From positions 107,108 through 171,107 of the forward strand of contig RFPL01000007.1 in the NCBI GenBank assembly GCA_009926135.1: 64,000 nucleotides of DNA. The letters are read 5' to 3'. Every line of letters begins with the position of its first letter. Positions within the stretch are counted from its first letter, which is position 1. The notes beneath the pieces are model-generated. The model searched no databases, was not told the DNA's origin, and saw only the letters and a list, made by a program, of their open reading frames with translations. Below are positions 1 to 8,281 of the stretch, piece by piece. Made by a program: the position numbers and the translations under genes. Source of the DNA: Sphingomonadaceae bacterium. GTDB lineage: Bacteria; Pseudomonadota; Alphaproteobacteria; Sphingomonadales; Sphingomonadaceae.

Positions 1-374
1 CCGTGGCCCAGACGATCGGTACGATCAGCCTGGCGCTGCGCAGCCTGGCCGACAACCAGGCCGAGCTCGATCAGGCGATTGCCAGCGGCACGGTCAAGGT
101 ACCGTCCGGCGCTAGCAAGGAGCAGGAAGAAAAGCTGCTTGGCCAGGCGCTCAACCGCCCGCTCGACGCCGGCAGCACCTTCGTTACCGGTGGCGACGTG
201 TCGCGCTTCCAGCGCCGCAGCGTGCCGGTTGCGCCGACGACCATGGGCCGCGCCGCACCTGCGGCAGGTCCGGCTGCCGGCCCGGCTGCGGCTTTTGCAG
301 CGGTCCCGCAGGGCCCTGTGGTTCGCGTGACCCGCGGCAAGACTACCTCTGTCGAACAGGTCGGGAGGCGTTGA
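1..374 (+). CDS. cpaB: Flp pilus assembly protein CpaB, C-terminal part
   Basis: C-terminal part of the Tad/Flp pilus assembly protein CpaB (RcpC), a periplasmic SAF-domain protein that works with the secretin. About 123 residues are visible. The frame is already open at base 1, so the GTG at base 3 is probably internal, and the signal anchor and SAF domain lie upstream of the window. What remains is a conserved-looking stretch (TIGTISLALRS near its start) followed by an Ala/Pro-rich low-complexity tail (about residues 75-100). The stop lies one base before the next open frame, and cpaC, cpaD, cpaE, tadB and tadC follow on the same strand. The assignment therefore rests on context as well as sequence. 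Confidence 0.8.
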   Translation, partial: VAQTIGTISLALRSLADNQAELDQAIASGTVKVPSGASKEQEEKLLGQALNRPLDAGSTFVTGGDVSRFQRRSVPVAPTTMGRAAPAAGPAAGPAAAFAAVPQGPVVRVTRGKTTSVEQVGRR

Positions 375-426
375 GATGAACCGTCCCCGCAACCCCGCCG
401 CGATCGCCCTCAAGAAAGGCAACCCG

Positions 427-2019
427 ATGAAACGCCTTGCCACCACCCTGCTCAGCGCAAGCTGCATGCTGGCCCCGCTGGCCCTGGTTTCTGCCCCGGC
501 GGCAGTTCAGGCCCAGTCGCTGAGCCGCCCGGCCAATGAAGTTGTGCTGTCGATCGGCCGCGGCCAGCTCGTCACGGTCGGCGGCAACATGGCTGACGTT
601 TTCGTCGCCAATGACTCGGTTGCCGATGTCCAGGTCAAGTCGCAGCGTCAGCTCTATGTCTTCGGCAAGGCTGGCGGCGAGACCACGGTCTATGCCAGCA
701 ATGCTGCTGGCGACATCATCTGGTCCGCCAATGTCCGCGTCGGCTCGAACATCGACAGCGTCGACACGATGCTGCGGATGGCCATGCCCGACGCCAAGGT
801 TGCCGTCTCCACCATGGGGACCAACACCTTCCTGCTGACCGGCACGATTGCCTCGCCCGAAGATGCCTCGGAAGCCAAGCGGCTGGTCGAAGCCTTTGTC
901 GGCAAGGACGCCAACGTCATCACGCGGCTCAAGACCGCGACCCCGCTGCAGGTCAACCTGCGCGTCAAGTTCGCCGAAGTCAGCCGCACCCTGGTCAAGT
1001 CGCTTGGGGTGAACCTCACCTCGATCGATGGCAGCTCGGGCATGCAGTTCGGGGTTGGTCAAGGGCGCGCCTTTGCGCCGACGATGTATGCCGGACAGAA
1101 CCAGGCGCTCGGCGTTGGCAACCAGGTCAAGCTCCAGGTTCCCGACCTCAACAAGCCAGGCCAGTTCAAGGAAATCAACGGCTCTTCGGTGACGCCTGCG
1201 ACGCTCGGATCGACGCTGGCCATGCAAACGAAGTTGTTCGGGTTGGACCTGCTCGGCGCACTCGACATGGGCGAATCGCTCGGTCTGGTGACCAGCCTGT
1301 CAGAACCGAACCTGACCGCCCTGTCGGGCGAGACGGCAGACTTCCTGGCGGGCGGCGAATATCCGATCCCGATCAGCCAGGGCCTGGGTTCAACTTCCGT
1401 CGAATACAAGCGCTTCGGCGTCAGCCTGGCCTATACCCCGACCGTGCTGGCCAATGGCCGGATCTCGATGCGGGTCCGTCCGGAAGTATCCGAACTGTCC
1501 AGCCAGGGCTCGATCACGCTTAACGGCTTCCAGGTGCCGGCCCTGACCGTGCGCCGCGCCGAAACCACGATCGAGCTGGGCTCTGGCCAGAGCTTCATGA
1601 TCGCCGGACTGATGGGCAACAGTGCCCAGAACACGGTCAAGAAGATGCCGGGTGCCGGTGATCTGCCGATCCTGGGTTCGCTGTTCCGTTCGACCAATTT
1701 CCAGCGCGGCGAAACCGAACTGGTGATCGTGGTGACCCCCTATCTGGTCAACCCGGTCGATGCCAACGACATCAAGCTGCCGACCGATGGCTTCCAGAGC
1801 CCGAACGACATCCAGCGGATCTTCGGCAATCAGGAAAACAACGGCCAGTCGGGTGCCAGCCGCCCGCTGCCGAGTGCCGCACCGGCCAACGCGCCTGCCC
1901 CCAAGGTGGGTGAGCTCGATACGCCGCCGGCGATCCGTCCGCTCGATGACAAGCGCTCCAAGAAGAAGTCACGCACCGCTGCTGCCGAAGCCGCGGCGCC
2001 CGGCTTCAGCATGAACTGA
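427..2019 (+). CDS. cpaC: Tad pilus outer-membrane secretin CpaC (RcpA)
   Basis: Type II/III secretin family protein that forms the outer-membrane channel through which the Flp pilus is extruded. The chosen start at 427 (530 aa) opens a clear signal peptide ending near APAAVQAQS and follows an AAGAAAGG ribosome site. An ATG at 376 in the same frame would add 17 residues ahead of the signal. Seen in order: signal peptide, the pilus/BON-like N-terminal region (VVLSIGRGQLVTVGG, then NMADVFVANDSVADVQV), and the secretin core with VPALTVRRAETTIELGSGQ and the terminal GDLPILGSLFRS / ETELVIVVTPYLV motifs. A Pro/Lys-rich tail closes the protein. It sits between cpaB and cpaD. Confidence 0.95.
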   Translation: MKRLATTLLSASCMLAPLALVSAPAAVQAQSLSRPANEVVLSIGRGQLVTVGGNMADVFVANDSVADVQVKSQRQLYVFGKAGGETTVYASNAAGDIIWSANVRVGSNIDSVDTMLRMAMPDAKVAVSTMGTNTFLLTGTIASPEDASEAKRLVEAFVGKDANVITRLKTATPLQVNLRVKFAEVSRTLVKSLGVNLTSIDGSSGMQFGVGQGRAFAPTMYAGQNQALGVGNQVKLQVPDLNKPGQFKEINGSSVTPATLGSTLAMQTKLFGLDLLGALDMGESLGLVTSLSEPNLTALSGETADFLAGGEYPIPISQGLGSTSVEYKRFGVSLAYTPTVLANGRISMRVRPEVSELSSQGSITLNGFQVPALTVRRAETTIELGSGQSFMIAGLMGNSAQNTVKKMPGAGDLPILGSLFRSTNFQRGETELVIVVTPYLVNPVDANDIKLPTDGFQSPNDIQRIFGNQENNGQSGASRPLPSAAPANAPAPKVGELDTPPAIRPLDDKRSKKKSRTAAAEAAAPGFSMN

Positions 2020-2033
2020 GAGAGGTGATGACC

Positions 2034-2687
2034 ATGCGTAGTTTCCAGAATCGCAAGGCGCTTGGCGCCGCCCTCGCCCTCTCGCTGGGTTCGATGCTCG
2101 CCGGTTGCGGTGGCATGCCGCAGAACCAGCAGCTTGAAAGCGTCCATCAGCCGGTGGTCAGCCGCACCAATTATACGTTCGACGTAACGACCAACCCGGG
2201 CGGTCTCTCGCTTCCCGAAGCCCGCCGCCTGGCTGGCTGGTTCGAAGCGATGGACCTGCGCTATGGTGATCGCATCGCGATCGACGATCCGCTCTCCAGC
2301 GGGGCCACCCGTGCGGCAGTTGAAGCTGTTGCCGGCCGCTTTGGCCTGCTGGTCAGCGATACCGCACCGGTCACGCCGGGCGCGGTCAATGCCGGTACCG
2401 CCCGGATTGTGGTGACCCGCTCGACGGCGACTGTTCCGGGCTGCCCGGACTGGTCGGCCAAGTCGGACGCCAATCTGAAGAACGCCACGAGCAGCAATTA
2501 CGGCTGCGCCTCGAACGCGAACCTGGCGGCGATGGTGGCCGATCCCGAGCACCTGCTCAAGGGCGCCAACAGCACTGGCCGGACCGCGGTGATGAGCAGC
2601 AACAAGGCGATCGACGTCTATCGCGAAGCCAAGCCCACGGGCGAAGGCGGCCTCAAGGAAAACAACACCCAGAAGGGCGGGAAGTAA
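2034..2687 (+). CDS. cpaD: Pilus biogenesis lipoprotein CpaD
   Basis: CpaD-family lipoprotein of the Tad secretion machine, thought to act as a pilotin or stabiliser of the CpaC secretin at the outer membrane. The start at 2034 places a GAGAGG ribosome site 8 bases upstream; GTG at 2025 and ATG at 2028 are in frame but too close to it. The 217-aa product has a lipoprotein signal with lipobox LAGC (Cys25). The family features visible are the TNYTFDV region, the LSLPEARRLAGWFEAMDLRYGD block, a single pair of cysteines in VPGCPDWS and NYGCASNAN, and the NLAAMVADPEHLL motif. It lies 14 bases after cpaC and 3 before cpaE. Confidence 0.92.
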   Translation: MRSFQNRKALGAALALSLGSMLAGCGGMPQNQQLESVHQPVVSRTNYTFDVTTNPGGLSLPEARRLAGWFEAMDLRYGDRIAIDDPLSSGATRAAVEAVAGRFGLLVSDTAPVTPGAVNAGTARIVVTRSTATVPGCPDWSAKSDANLKNATSSNYGCASNANLAAMVADPEHLLKGANSTGRTAVMSSNKAIDVYREAKPTGEGGLKENNTQKGGK

Positions 2688-2690
2688 GCC

Positions 2691-3977
2691 ATGAATGCTC
2701 CTTGGAAGCCCGGCGCAGCCGGCAATCGCGACGCCTTCAGCGCCTATATCTGCGACGATGCCGCGCTTGACGTGCTGCGTCCCGTGGTCATCGAAATGGG
2801 CTGGCAGCCCGAGAAGTGCAACAAGGGCGGCCTGCGCAACGCGGTCCAGTCCTTGTCGATCTCGGCCAGCCCGAACATTCTGATGGTCGACCTGTCGGAA
2901 AGCGGCGACCCGCTGAGCGACATCAACGCTCTGGCCGAAGTCTGCGAACCCGGCACGGTGGTGATCGCGATCGGTCAGGTCAACGATGTCCGGCTCTATC
3001 GCGATCTCGTCGCCAGCGGCATCCAGGACTATCTGCTCAAGCCGCTTTCGCCGGGCCAGGTCCGCGATGCGCTGGTCAATGCCCAGGCGGTCTTCGCATC
3101 ACCCAAGGCCCACGATCCGTCCGCAGCCAAGAAGCATGTCTCGGTAGCCGTGCTCGGCACCCGCGGCGGTGTCGGCGCCTCGACCATCGCGACCTCGCTT
3201 GCCTGGCTCTACAGCGGCGACGAGAAGCTGCCGACCGCGCTGCTTGATCTCGACATTCACTTCGGCACCGGCGCCCTGGCGCTCGATCTCGAACCGGGCC
3301 GCGGCCTGACCGACGCGATCGAGAACCCCAGCCGCATCGATGGCCTGTTCATCGAACGCGCGATGATCCGCGCCAACGATCACCTGGCGATCCTTTCGGC
3401 CGAAGCACCGATCAATTCACCGCTGATGACCGACGGCGCGGCCTTCATCCAGCTGCAGGAAGAATTCCGGCAGGCATTCGAGATGACGGTGATCGATCTG
3501 CCGCGCAACATGCTGATCAACTTCCCGCACTTGCTGAACGATGTGAACGTCGTGCTGCTGGTTACGGAAATGACCCTGGCCGGCGCGCGCGATGCGATCC
3601 GCGTGCTGTCGTGGATGAAGAGCAATGCGCCGCACGTCCAGACGATCGTGGTGGCCAACAAGGTGCTCCCCGGCACGGGCGAGATCAGCAAGGCCGATTT
3701 CGAAGCCTCGATCGAGCGAAAGATCGGTTTCACCATTCCTTATGATGCCAAGGCCGCGGCCAATGCCGCCAAGCTGGGTCAGACCTTTGCCGATGCCAAT
3801 CGCTCGGCCAAGGCAGGGGTTCTGATCCGCGACCTGGCCAAGGCAGTTCACGGCGTGGGCGACGGCGAAACGGTCGACGATGCGCTCAAGCCCAAGTCCT
3901 CGCTGCTCGGGAAGTTCGATCTCAAGGCGCTACTGCCCAAGAAGGCAGCAAAGGCTCCGGCTCCGGCTTCGGCCTGA
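2691..3977 (+). CDS. cpaE: Tad pilus assembly ATPase CpaE (TadZ)
   Basis: CpaE/TadZ family protein, a MinD/ParA-like P-loop ATPase that localises the Tad machine at the pole or membrane. It has 428 aa. An N-terminal receiver-like domain (about 15-130) has a degenerate phospho-acceptor region (ILMVDLSESGDPLSDINAL). It is followed by a MinD-type ATPase with the deviant Walker A found in this family, TRGGVGASTIATSLAW (about 156-171), and a DLDIHFGTGALALDL switch region. The C-terminus is basic and Ala/Pro-rich. In complete Tad loci the secretion ATPase CpaF normally follows; here the next gene is tadB, 50 bases downstream. Confidence 0.93.
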   Translation: MNAPWKPGAAGNRDAFSAYICDDAALDVLRPVVIEMGWQPEKCNKGGLRNAVQSLSISASPNILMVDLSESGDPLSDINALAEVCEPGTVVIAIGQVNDVRLYRDLVASGIQDYLLKPLSPGQVRDALVNAQAVFASPKAHDPSAAKKHVSVAVLGTRGGVGASTIATSLAWLYSGDEKLPTALLDLDIHFGTGALALDLEPGRGLTDAIENPSRIDGLFIERAMIRANDHLAILSAEAPINSPLMTDGAAFIQLQEEFRQAFEMTVIDLPRNMLINFPHLLNDVNVVLLVTEMTLAGARDAIRVLSWMKSNAPHVQTIVVANKVLPGTGEISKADFEASIERKIGFTIPYDAKAAANAAKLGQTFADANRSAKAGVLIRDLAKAVHGVGDGETVDDALKPKSSLLGKFDLKALLPKKAAKAPAPASA

Positions 3978-4027
3978 GCCCGGGTGCCCGCGTCACGTTG
4001 TCCTGCTGAAGAAGGCCAGACCAGCCG

Positions 4028-4999
4028 ATGAATATCATCCAACTGCTGCTGATCGCCGTCGGCCTGATGGCATTCATGGTGCTGGGCTACATGGCCTTTT
4101 CTGGCCCTTCCCCAGCCAAGGAGGCGGCGCGGCGGCTTGAAGGCCTGCGCTATCGCCACTCCGATAGCACGACTGACAAGGTCGAGGCCCAGCTGCGCAA
4201 GGCCGTGGCAGCGCGCAAGCCCAAGATTCACCAGATTGCCGGATCGGAAAGCCGGGTTGCGGCCCTGCTGATGCGGCTGCATCGCACTGGCAAGGGCTGG
4301 ACGCTGAGCCAGTATCTCTATGCCTCGGGCGGCCTTGCACTGGGTATCGCCATCCTGGTCTTCCTGAAGACCGGTGCTGCGGCGCTGTCCCTGGGGGTCG
4401 GCCTGCTGGTTGGCGCCGGCCTGCCGCATGCGGTGGTCGGCTTCTTCATCGGCAAGCGCAGCAACGCTTTTACCACCAAGTTCCCCGACGCGATTGAACT
4501 GCTGGTGCGCGGTCTGCGCTCCGGTCTGCCGGTGACCGAAACCCTCGGCGTCGTTTCAAGCGAAGTTCCAGGCCCGGTGGGCGAGGAATTCAAGCTGGTG
4601 ACCGAGCGGATCAAGATCGGCAAGACCATGGAGGACGCCCTTCAGGAAACCGCCGACCGCCTCAACACGCCTGAATTCAGCTTCTTCTGCATCACGCTGG
4701 CGATCCAGCGGGAAACTGGCGGCAACCTGGCCGAGACGCTCTCGAACCTGGCCGACGTGCTCCGCAAGCGTGCCCAGATGAAGCTCAAGATCAAGGCGAT
4801 GAGCTCTGAATCCAAGGCCTCGGCCTATATCGTCGGGGCCCTGCCGTTCATCGTGTTCACGATGATCTACATGATCAACCCGAACTACCTGGGTGGCTTC
4901 TTCACTGACGATCGCCTGATCGTGACCGGTCTGGGCGGCCTGACGTGGATGTCGATCGGGGCCTTCATCATGGCCAAGATGGTCAGCTTCGAAATCTGA
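4028..4999 (+). CDS. tadB: Tad pilus inner-membrane platform protein TadB
   Basis: Type II secretion F-domain protein that forms, with TadC, the inner-membrane platform of the Tad pilus machine. The 323-aa product starts with a membrane segment (about 3-24), then a basic cytoplasmic stretch, two membrane segments (about 97-140), the T2SSF core containing FPDAIELLVRGLRSGLPV and the conserved RETGGNLAETLSNLADVLR, and two further membrane segments near the C-terminus. It lies between cpaE and tadC, 19 bases before tadC. The absence of a CpaF-type ATPase before it is the only oddity of the operon. Confidence 0.93.
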   Translation: MNIIQLLLIAVGLMAFMVLGYMAFSGPSPAKEAARRLEGLRYRHSDSTTDKVEAQLRKAVAARKPKIHQIAGSESRVAALLMRLHRTGKGWTLSQYLYASGGLALGIAILVFLKTGAAALSLGVGLLVGAGLPHAVVGFFIGKRSNAFTTKFPDAIELLVRGLRSGLPVTETLGVVSSEVPGPVGEEFKLVTERIKIGKTMEDALQETADRLNTPEFSFFCITLAIQRETGGNLAETLSNLADVLRKRAQMKLKIKAMSSESKASAYIVGALPFIVFTMIYMINPNYLGGFFTDDRLIVTGLGGLTWMSIGAFIMAKMVSFEI

Positions 5000-5018
5000 G
5001 CAGGGACAGGAACAGGAT

Positions 5019-6041
5019 ATGATGAACACCCCTCCCGGTCCCACGCTGCTCGGTGTCGACGTGCTCTGGATCGGTTCGATCCTGGCGGGTCTGGCTGCTG
5101 CGGCCGTGCTGTTCGCGATCTATACTGCGGTAACCATCCGCGATCCGATGGCCAAGCGGGTCAAGGCGCTCAACGAACGCCGCGACCAGCTCAAGAGCGG
5201 GATCATCACCCAGACCGCCAAGAAGCGCGCATCGCTGGTCCGCAAGAACGAAACCGCCGACAAGATGAAAGAGACGCTGTCGGCGCTGAAGGTGCTGCAG
5301 CAAAGCCAGGTCGAGACCATCCAGCAGAAACTGGCTCAGGCCGGGATCCGCAAGAAGGAACTCGGCATTGTCGTGATCTTCGCGCGCATGGTCCTCCCGA
5401 TCTTGCTCGGCGGATTTGCGGCCTTCATGGTCTATGGCATCAACTTCTTCCCTGACTGGGGCGGGATGAAGAAGCTCATGGCCTTCGCCGCCGCCGTTGG
5501 CCTTGGCTACAAGGGACCCGAACTCTATATCGGCAACCTGATCTCGAAGCGAACCAACGCGATCCGCAAAGGCTTGCCCGATGCGCTTGACCTGTTGGTG
5601 ATCTGCGCCGAGGCGGGCCTGACCGTTGACGCCGCATTCAACCGCGTGGCGCGCGAACTGGGCCGGGCCTATCCGGAACTGGGTGACGAATTCGCCCTGA
5701 CCGCAATCGAGATGTCGTTCCTGTCCGAACGCCGCCAAGCTTTCGAAAATCTGGCCTGGCGCGTGAACCTGGAAGCGATCAAGGGCGTGACCACCACCAT
5801 GGTCCAGACCGAGCGCTATGGTACGCCGCTGGCTTCGGCCCTGCGTGTGCTCTCGGCCGAATTCCGCAACGAACGCATGATGCGCGCCGAAGAAAAGGCC
5901 GCGCGTCTGCCAGCGATCATGACTGTGCCGCTGATTCTGTTCATTCTGCCGGTGCTGTTCGTGGTCATCCTTGGCCCAGCAGCCTGCTCGATCGCCGATG
6001 CCTTCAGCCATGATGGCCCGGCCAAGGGTGGCGGCGGCTGA
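5019..6041 (+). CDS. tadC: Tad pilus inner-membrane platform protein TadC
   Basis: Second T2SSF-domain platform protein of the Tad pilus. It has 340 aa and starts ATGATG, so 5019 and 5022 are equally possible. A membrane segment near residues 10-35 is followed by a charged coiled-coil-like region (RIKALNERRD and onward, about 45-110). Two membrane helices, the F-domain core (LPDALDLLVICAEAGLTVDAAF, shortened here to its key residues DALDLL and AEAGL), and a final hydrophobic helix (about 300-325) follow. A strong rho-independent terminator begins 28 bases after the stop, so tadC is probably the last gene of this transcript. Confidence 0.92.
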   Translation: MMNTPPGPTLLGVDVLWIGSILAGLAAAAVLFAIYTAVTIRDPMAKRVKALNERRDQLKSGIITQTAKKRASLVRKNETADKMKETLSALKVLQQSQVETIQQKLAQAGIRKKELGIVVIFARMVLPILLGGFAAFMVYGINFFPDWGGMKKLMAFAAAVGLGYKGPELYIGNLISKRTNAIRKGLPDALDLLVICAEAGLTVDAAFNRVARELGRAYPELGDEFALTAIEMSFLSERRQAFENLAWRVNLEAIKGVTTTMVQTERYGTPLASALRVLSAEFRNERMMRAEEKAARLPAIMTVPLILFILPVLFVVILGPAACSIADAFSHDGPAKGGGG

Positions 6042-6068
6042 CCTAGCAATTCAGGGTGGGGTACCCGC

Positions 6069-6112
6069 GCCGGGCCGGCTCTCCTTCGGGAGAACCGGCC
6101 CGGCTTCGTTTT
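6069..6112 (+). terminator. Rho-independent terminator after tadC
   Basis: A 16-bp stem (6069-6084 with 6089-6104, one mismatch), with a TTCG tetraloop, is followed by TTCGTTTT. It closes the Tad operon and separates it from the leftward fumarylacetoacetase-like gene. Confidence 0.88.
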
Positions 6113-6124
6113 AACGTCTGAGCT

Positions 6125-7132
6125 TCAGGGCTTCACGACAGTGTGATCGATCGCACCGAAGATCGAATGGCCGGCCCCGTCACGCATTTCGATCCGCACA
6201 GTGTCACCATAGCGCAGGAACGGGGTCACCGGCTTGCCGTCGGCAATGGTCTCGATCATCCGCTGCTCGGCAATGCAGGAATAGCCCCGCCCGCCATCCC
6301 GGCACGGGCGGCCCGGCGAGCCATCGGGGTCGCGGTTCGAAACGGTGCCCGAACCGATGATCGAGCCAGCCCCAACCCGCCGGGTCTTGGCCAAGTGTGC
6401 GATCAGGGTGCCGAAATCGAAGGTGCATTCCTCTCCGGCCTCGGCCCGGCCGAAAGCCTCGCCGTTGAGATCGACCCGCAGGACCTGGTTGAGCCGTCCG
6501 CCCACCCAGGCATCGCCCAGCTCGTCCGGCGTTACGAAGACTGGCGAGAAGTGGCTGGCCGGCTTTGCCTGAACAAAGCCGAAGCCCTTGGCCAACTCAT
6601 CCGGGATCAGGTTGCGCAACGATACGTCGTTCACCAGTCCGACCAGTCGGATATGATCGAGTGCGGCTGCTGGCGAAACGCCCTGCGGCACATCGTCGGT
6701 GACCACGCAAATCTCCGCCTCCATGTCGCAGCCCCACGCCTCATCCGCGAGCGTGATGGGCGCGCGGGCGCCGCGCAGGTCATCGCTGCCGCCCTGGTAC
6801 ATCAGCGGATCGTGCCAGAAGCTCTCCGGTAGCTCGGCCCCGCGTGCCTTGCGCACCAGTTCGACGTGATTGACGTAGGCCGAGCCATCGGCCCACTGGT
6901 AGGCGCGCGGGAGCGGGGCCAGCGCCTCGCGCTCATGGAACCGCTCCTGCGGGATCGCACCGTGCTCAAGCTCGGTGGCAAGAGCCTGGAGCACGGGAAA
7001 ATGGCGGTCCCAATCATCAAGCGCAGCCTGCAAAGTCGGCACCAGATGTGAGGCATCAGCGCACCAGGCGAGGTCAGTGCTGACTACGGCGAGACGCCCG
7101 TCGCGTCCTCCGGGAAGGCTTGCCAGTTTCAT
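6125..7132 (-). CDS. Fumarylacetoacetate hydrolase family protein
   Basis: FAH-superfamily hydrolase (335 aa), probably cleaving fumarylacetoacetate to fumarate and acetoacetate, the last step of tyrosine/homogentisate breakdown. Motifs seen: the metal-binding acidic set around EAEICVVTDDVPQG, the N-terminal cap region YVNHVELVRKARG, a DVSLRNLIPDELAKGFG segment and the C-terminal GSGTVSNRDPDG. The last two resemble the plant/bacterial FAH-like branch more than the classical long FAA. The product is shorter than typical fumarylacetoacetases (about 420 aa), so other beta-diketone hydrolase activity is possible. Its ATG overlaps the MarR stop by one base, and maiA lies just upstream in the same transcript, which supports the pathway. 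Confidence 0.85.
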   Translation of the reverse strand: MKLASLPGGRDGRLAVVSTDLAWCADASHLVPTLQAALDDWDRHFPVLQALATELEHGAIPQERFHEREALAPLPRAYQWADGSAYVNHVELVRKARGAELPESFWHDPLMYQGGSDDLRGARAPITLADEAWGCDMEAEICVVTDDVPQGVSPAAALDHIRLVGLVNDVSLRNLIPDELAKGFGFVQAKPASHFSPVFVTPDELGDAWVGGRLNQVLRVDLNGEAFGRAEAGEECTFDFGTLIAHLAKTRRVGAGSIIGSGTVSNRDPDGSPGRPCRDGGRGYSCIAEQRMIETIADGKPVTPFLRYGDTVRIEMRDGAGHSIFGAIDHTVVKP

Positions 7133-7605
7133 CAGGTCAGCTCCTTGGGTGCGGCTGCGCCTTCCAGTTCGGCCACCCGGGTGGTGATCCGCGCCAGCAG
7201 GGTCTTGAAATCCTTTAGTTCGGTAGCCGACAGCGAAGCGAACAGCCGGCGCTCCATGTCCAGCGCCAGCGGCATGATTTCACCATGCATGGTCTTGCCT
7301 GCCGCGGTCAGTTCGATGTGGTGCGATCGTCCGTCATCAGCGTTGGGACTGCGCGCCACCAGTCCGCGGTCTTCCAGTTCCTTGCAGGCGCGATTGACCG
7401 CGACCTTGTCCATCCGCGTCGCGCCGACCAAGCTGCGCTGGGTCTGCGGCCCGGCGTCCCCCAGCACGGCCATCACCCGCCATTCGGGGATCTTGAGCCC
7501 GAACCGCGCGCGATATTCGCTGGCGATCATGTCGCTCACCGCATTGGTGGTGACTGACATCAGGTAGGGCAGGAAATCCGCCAGGCGGGAGCTTTGCTGG
7601 GCCAT
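7132..7605 (-). CDS. MarR family transcriptional regulator
   Basis: MarR-type winged-helix regulator of 157 aa. Visible parts are the N-terminal dimerisation helix, the HTH around EWRVMAVLGDAGPQTQRSL and ATRMDKVAVNRACKELEDR, the wing RSPNADDGRSHHIELTAAG, and the C-terminal dimer helix. MarR genes next to maiA and FAH-like genes usually control aromatic catabolism in response to a pathway intermediate; here that is inference. The gene overlaps the downstream hydrolase by one base and lies 43 bases after maiA. Confidence 0.9.
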   Translation of the reverse strand: MAQQSSRLADFLPYLMSVTTNAVSDMIASEYRARFGLKIPEWRVMAVLGDAGPQTQRSLVGATRMDKVAVNRACKELEDRGLVARSPNADDGRSHHIELTAAGKTMHGEIMPLALDMERRLFASLSATELKDFKTLLARITTRVAELEGAAAPKELT

Positions 7606-7648
7606 CGACTCGGTTTCTAGTGCAACCGGTTTGCCGCGCCAAGCGCCG

Positions 7649-8281
7649 TCACGCCGGCTTCACCGCTTCGGGTGCCGAAGCGGCGATCGCGGGGATCGCC
7701 CGCAGCGCCTCGTCAATCCGCACCAGCTGCGGCAAAGGCTCCAGCGGAACCCCAAACCGCCGCGCGCTGTAAAGCTGCGGGACCAGGCAGACATCGATCA
7801 GATTGGGCTGTTTGCCGCCGAACAAGCCATGCTCCGGCGCATCTGCCTCCAGCGCGGCCAGTCCATCCCCCAGCCAGCGATGCAGCCAGCGCGTGATACC
7901 ATCGGCATCGATGCCCAGATCGTCGCGCAGGAAATTCTGCACGCGCAGGTTCTGTAGCGGGTGGACCTCTGAAATGATCGTCATCGCCCGGCCCAGCACG
8001 TGGGCACGGGCCATGGGATCGGTGGGCAGCAGGCGCGGTTCGGGCCAGCGGGCGTCGAGATAGTCGATGATCGCCAGCGACTGGGCGATCGGCTCACCAT
8101 CAACCTCCAGCACTGGCACCAGTCCCAGCGGGTTGCGCACCAGATGGTCAGCCCCGCCCTGCTCGCCCGCGGCCAGGTCGACCGAGTGCGAGGTCCATGA
8201 CAGCGCCTTGAGATTCATCGCGATCCGCACGCGATAGGCCGCCGAAGACCGCCAGTAATCGTATAGGACCAGATCGCTCAT
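7649..8281 (-). CDS. maiA: Maleylacetoacetate isomerase (zeta-class GST)
   Basis: Zeta-class glutathione transferase that isomerises maleylacetoacetate (or maleylpyruvate) to the fumaryl form using glutathione. The 210-aa protein carries the family's active-site motif SSAAYRVRI at residues 12-20, the NPLGLVPVLEVDG glutathione site with QSLAIIDYL, and the C-terminal helical domain with QNLRVQNFL and the PNLIDVCLVPQLYSARRF segment. Its ATG overlaps the mtnP stop (ATGA), and MarR and FAH-like genes follow. Homogentisate 1,2-dioxygenase is not in this window. Confidence 0.93.
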   Translation of the reverse strand: MSDLVLYDYWRSSAAYRVRIAMNLKALSWTSHSVDLAAGEQGGADHLVRNPLGLVPVLEVDGEPIAQSLAIIDYLDARWPEPRLLPTDPMARAHVLGRAMTIISEVHPLQNLRVQNFLRDDLGIDADGITRWLHRWLGDGLAALEADAPEHGLFGGKQPNLIDVCLVPQLYSARRFGVPLEPLPQLVRIDEALRAIPAIAASAPEAVKPA

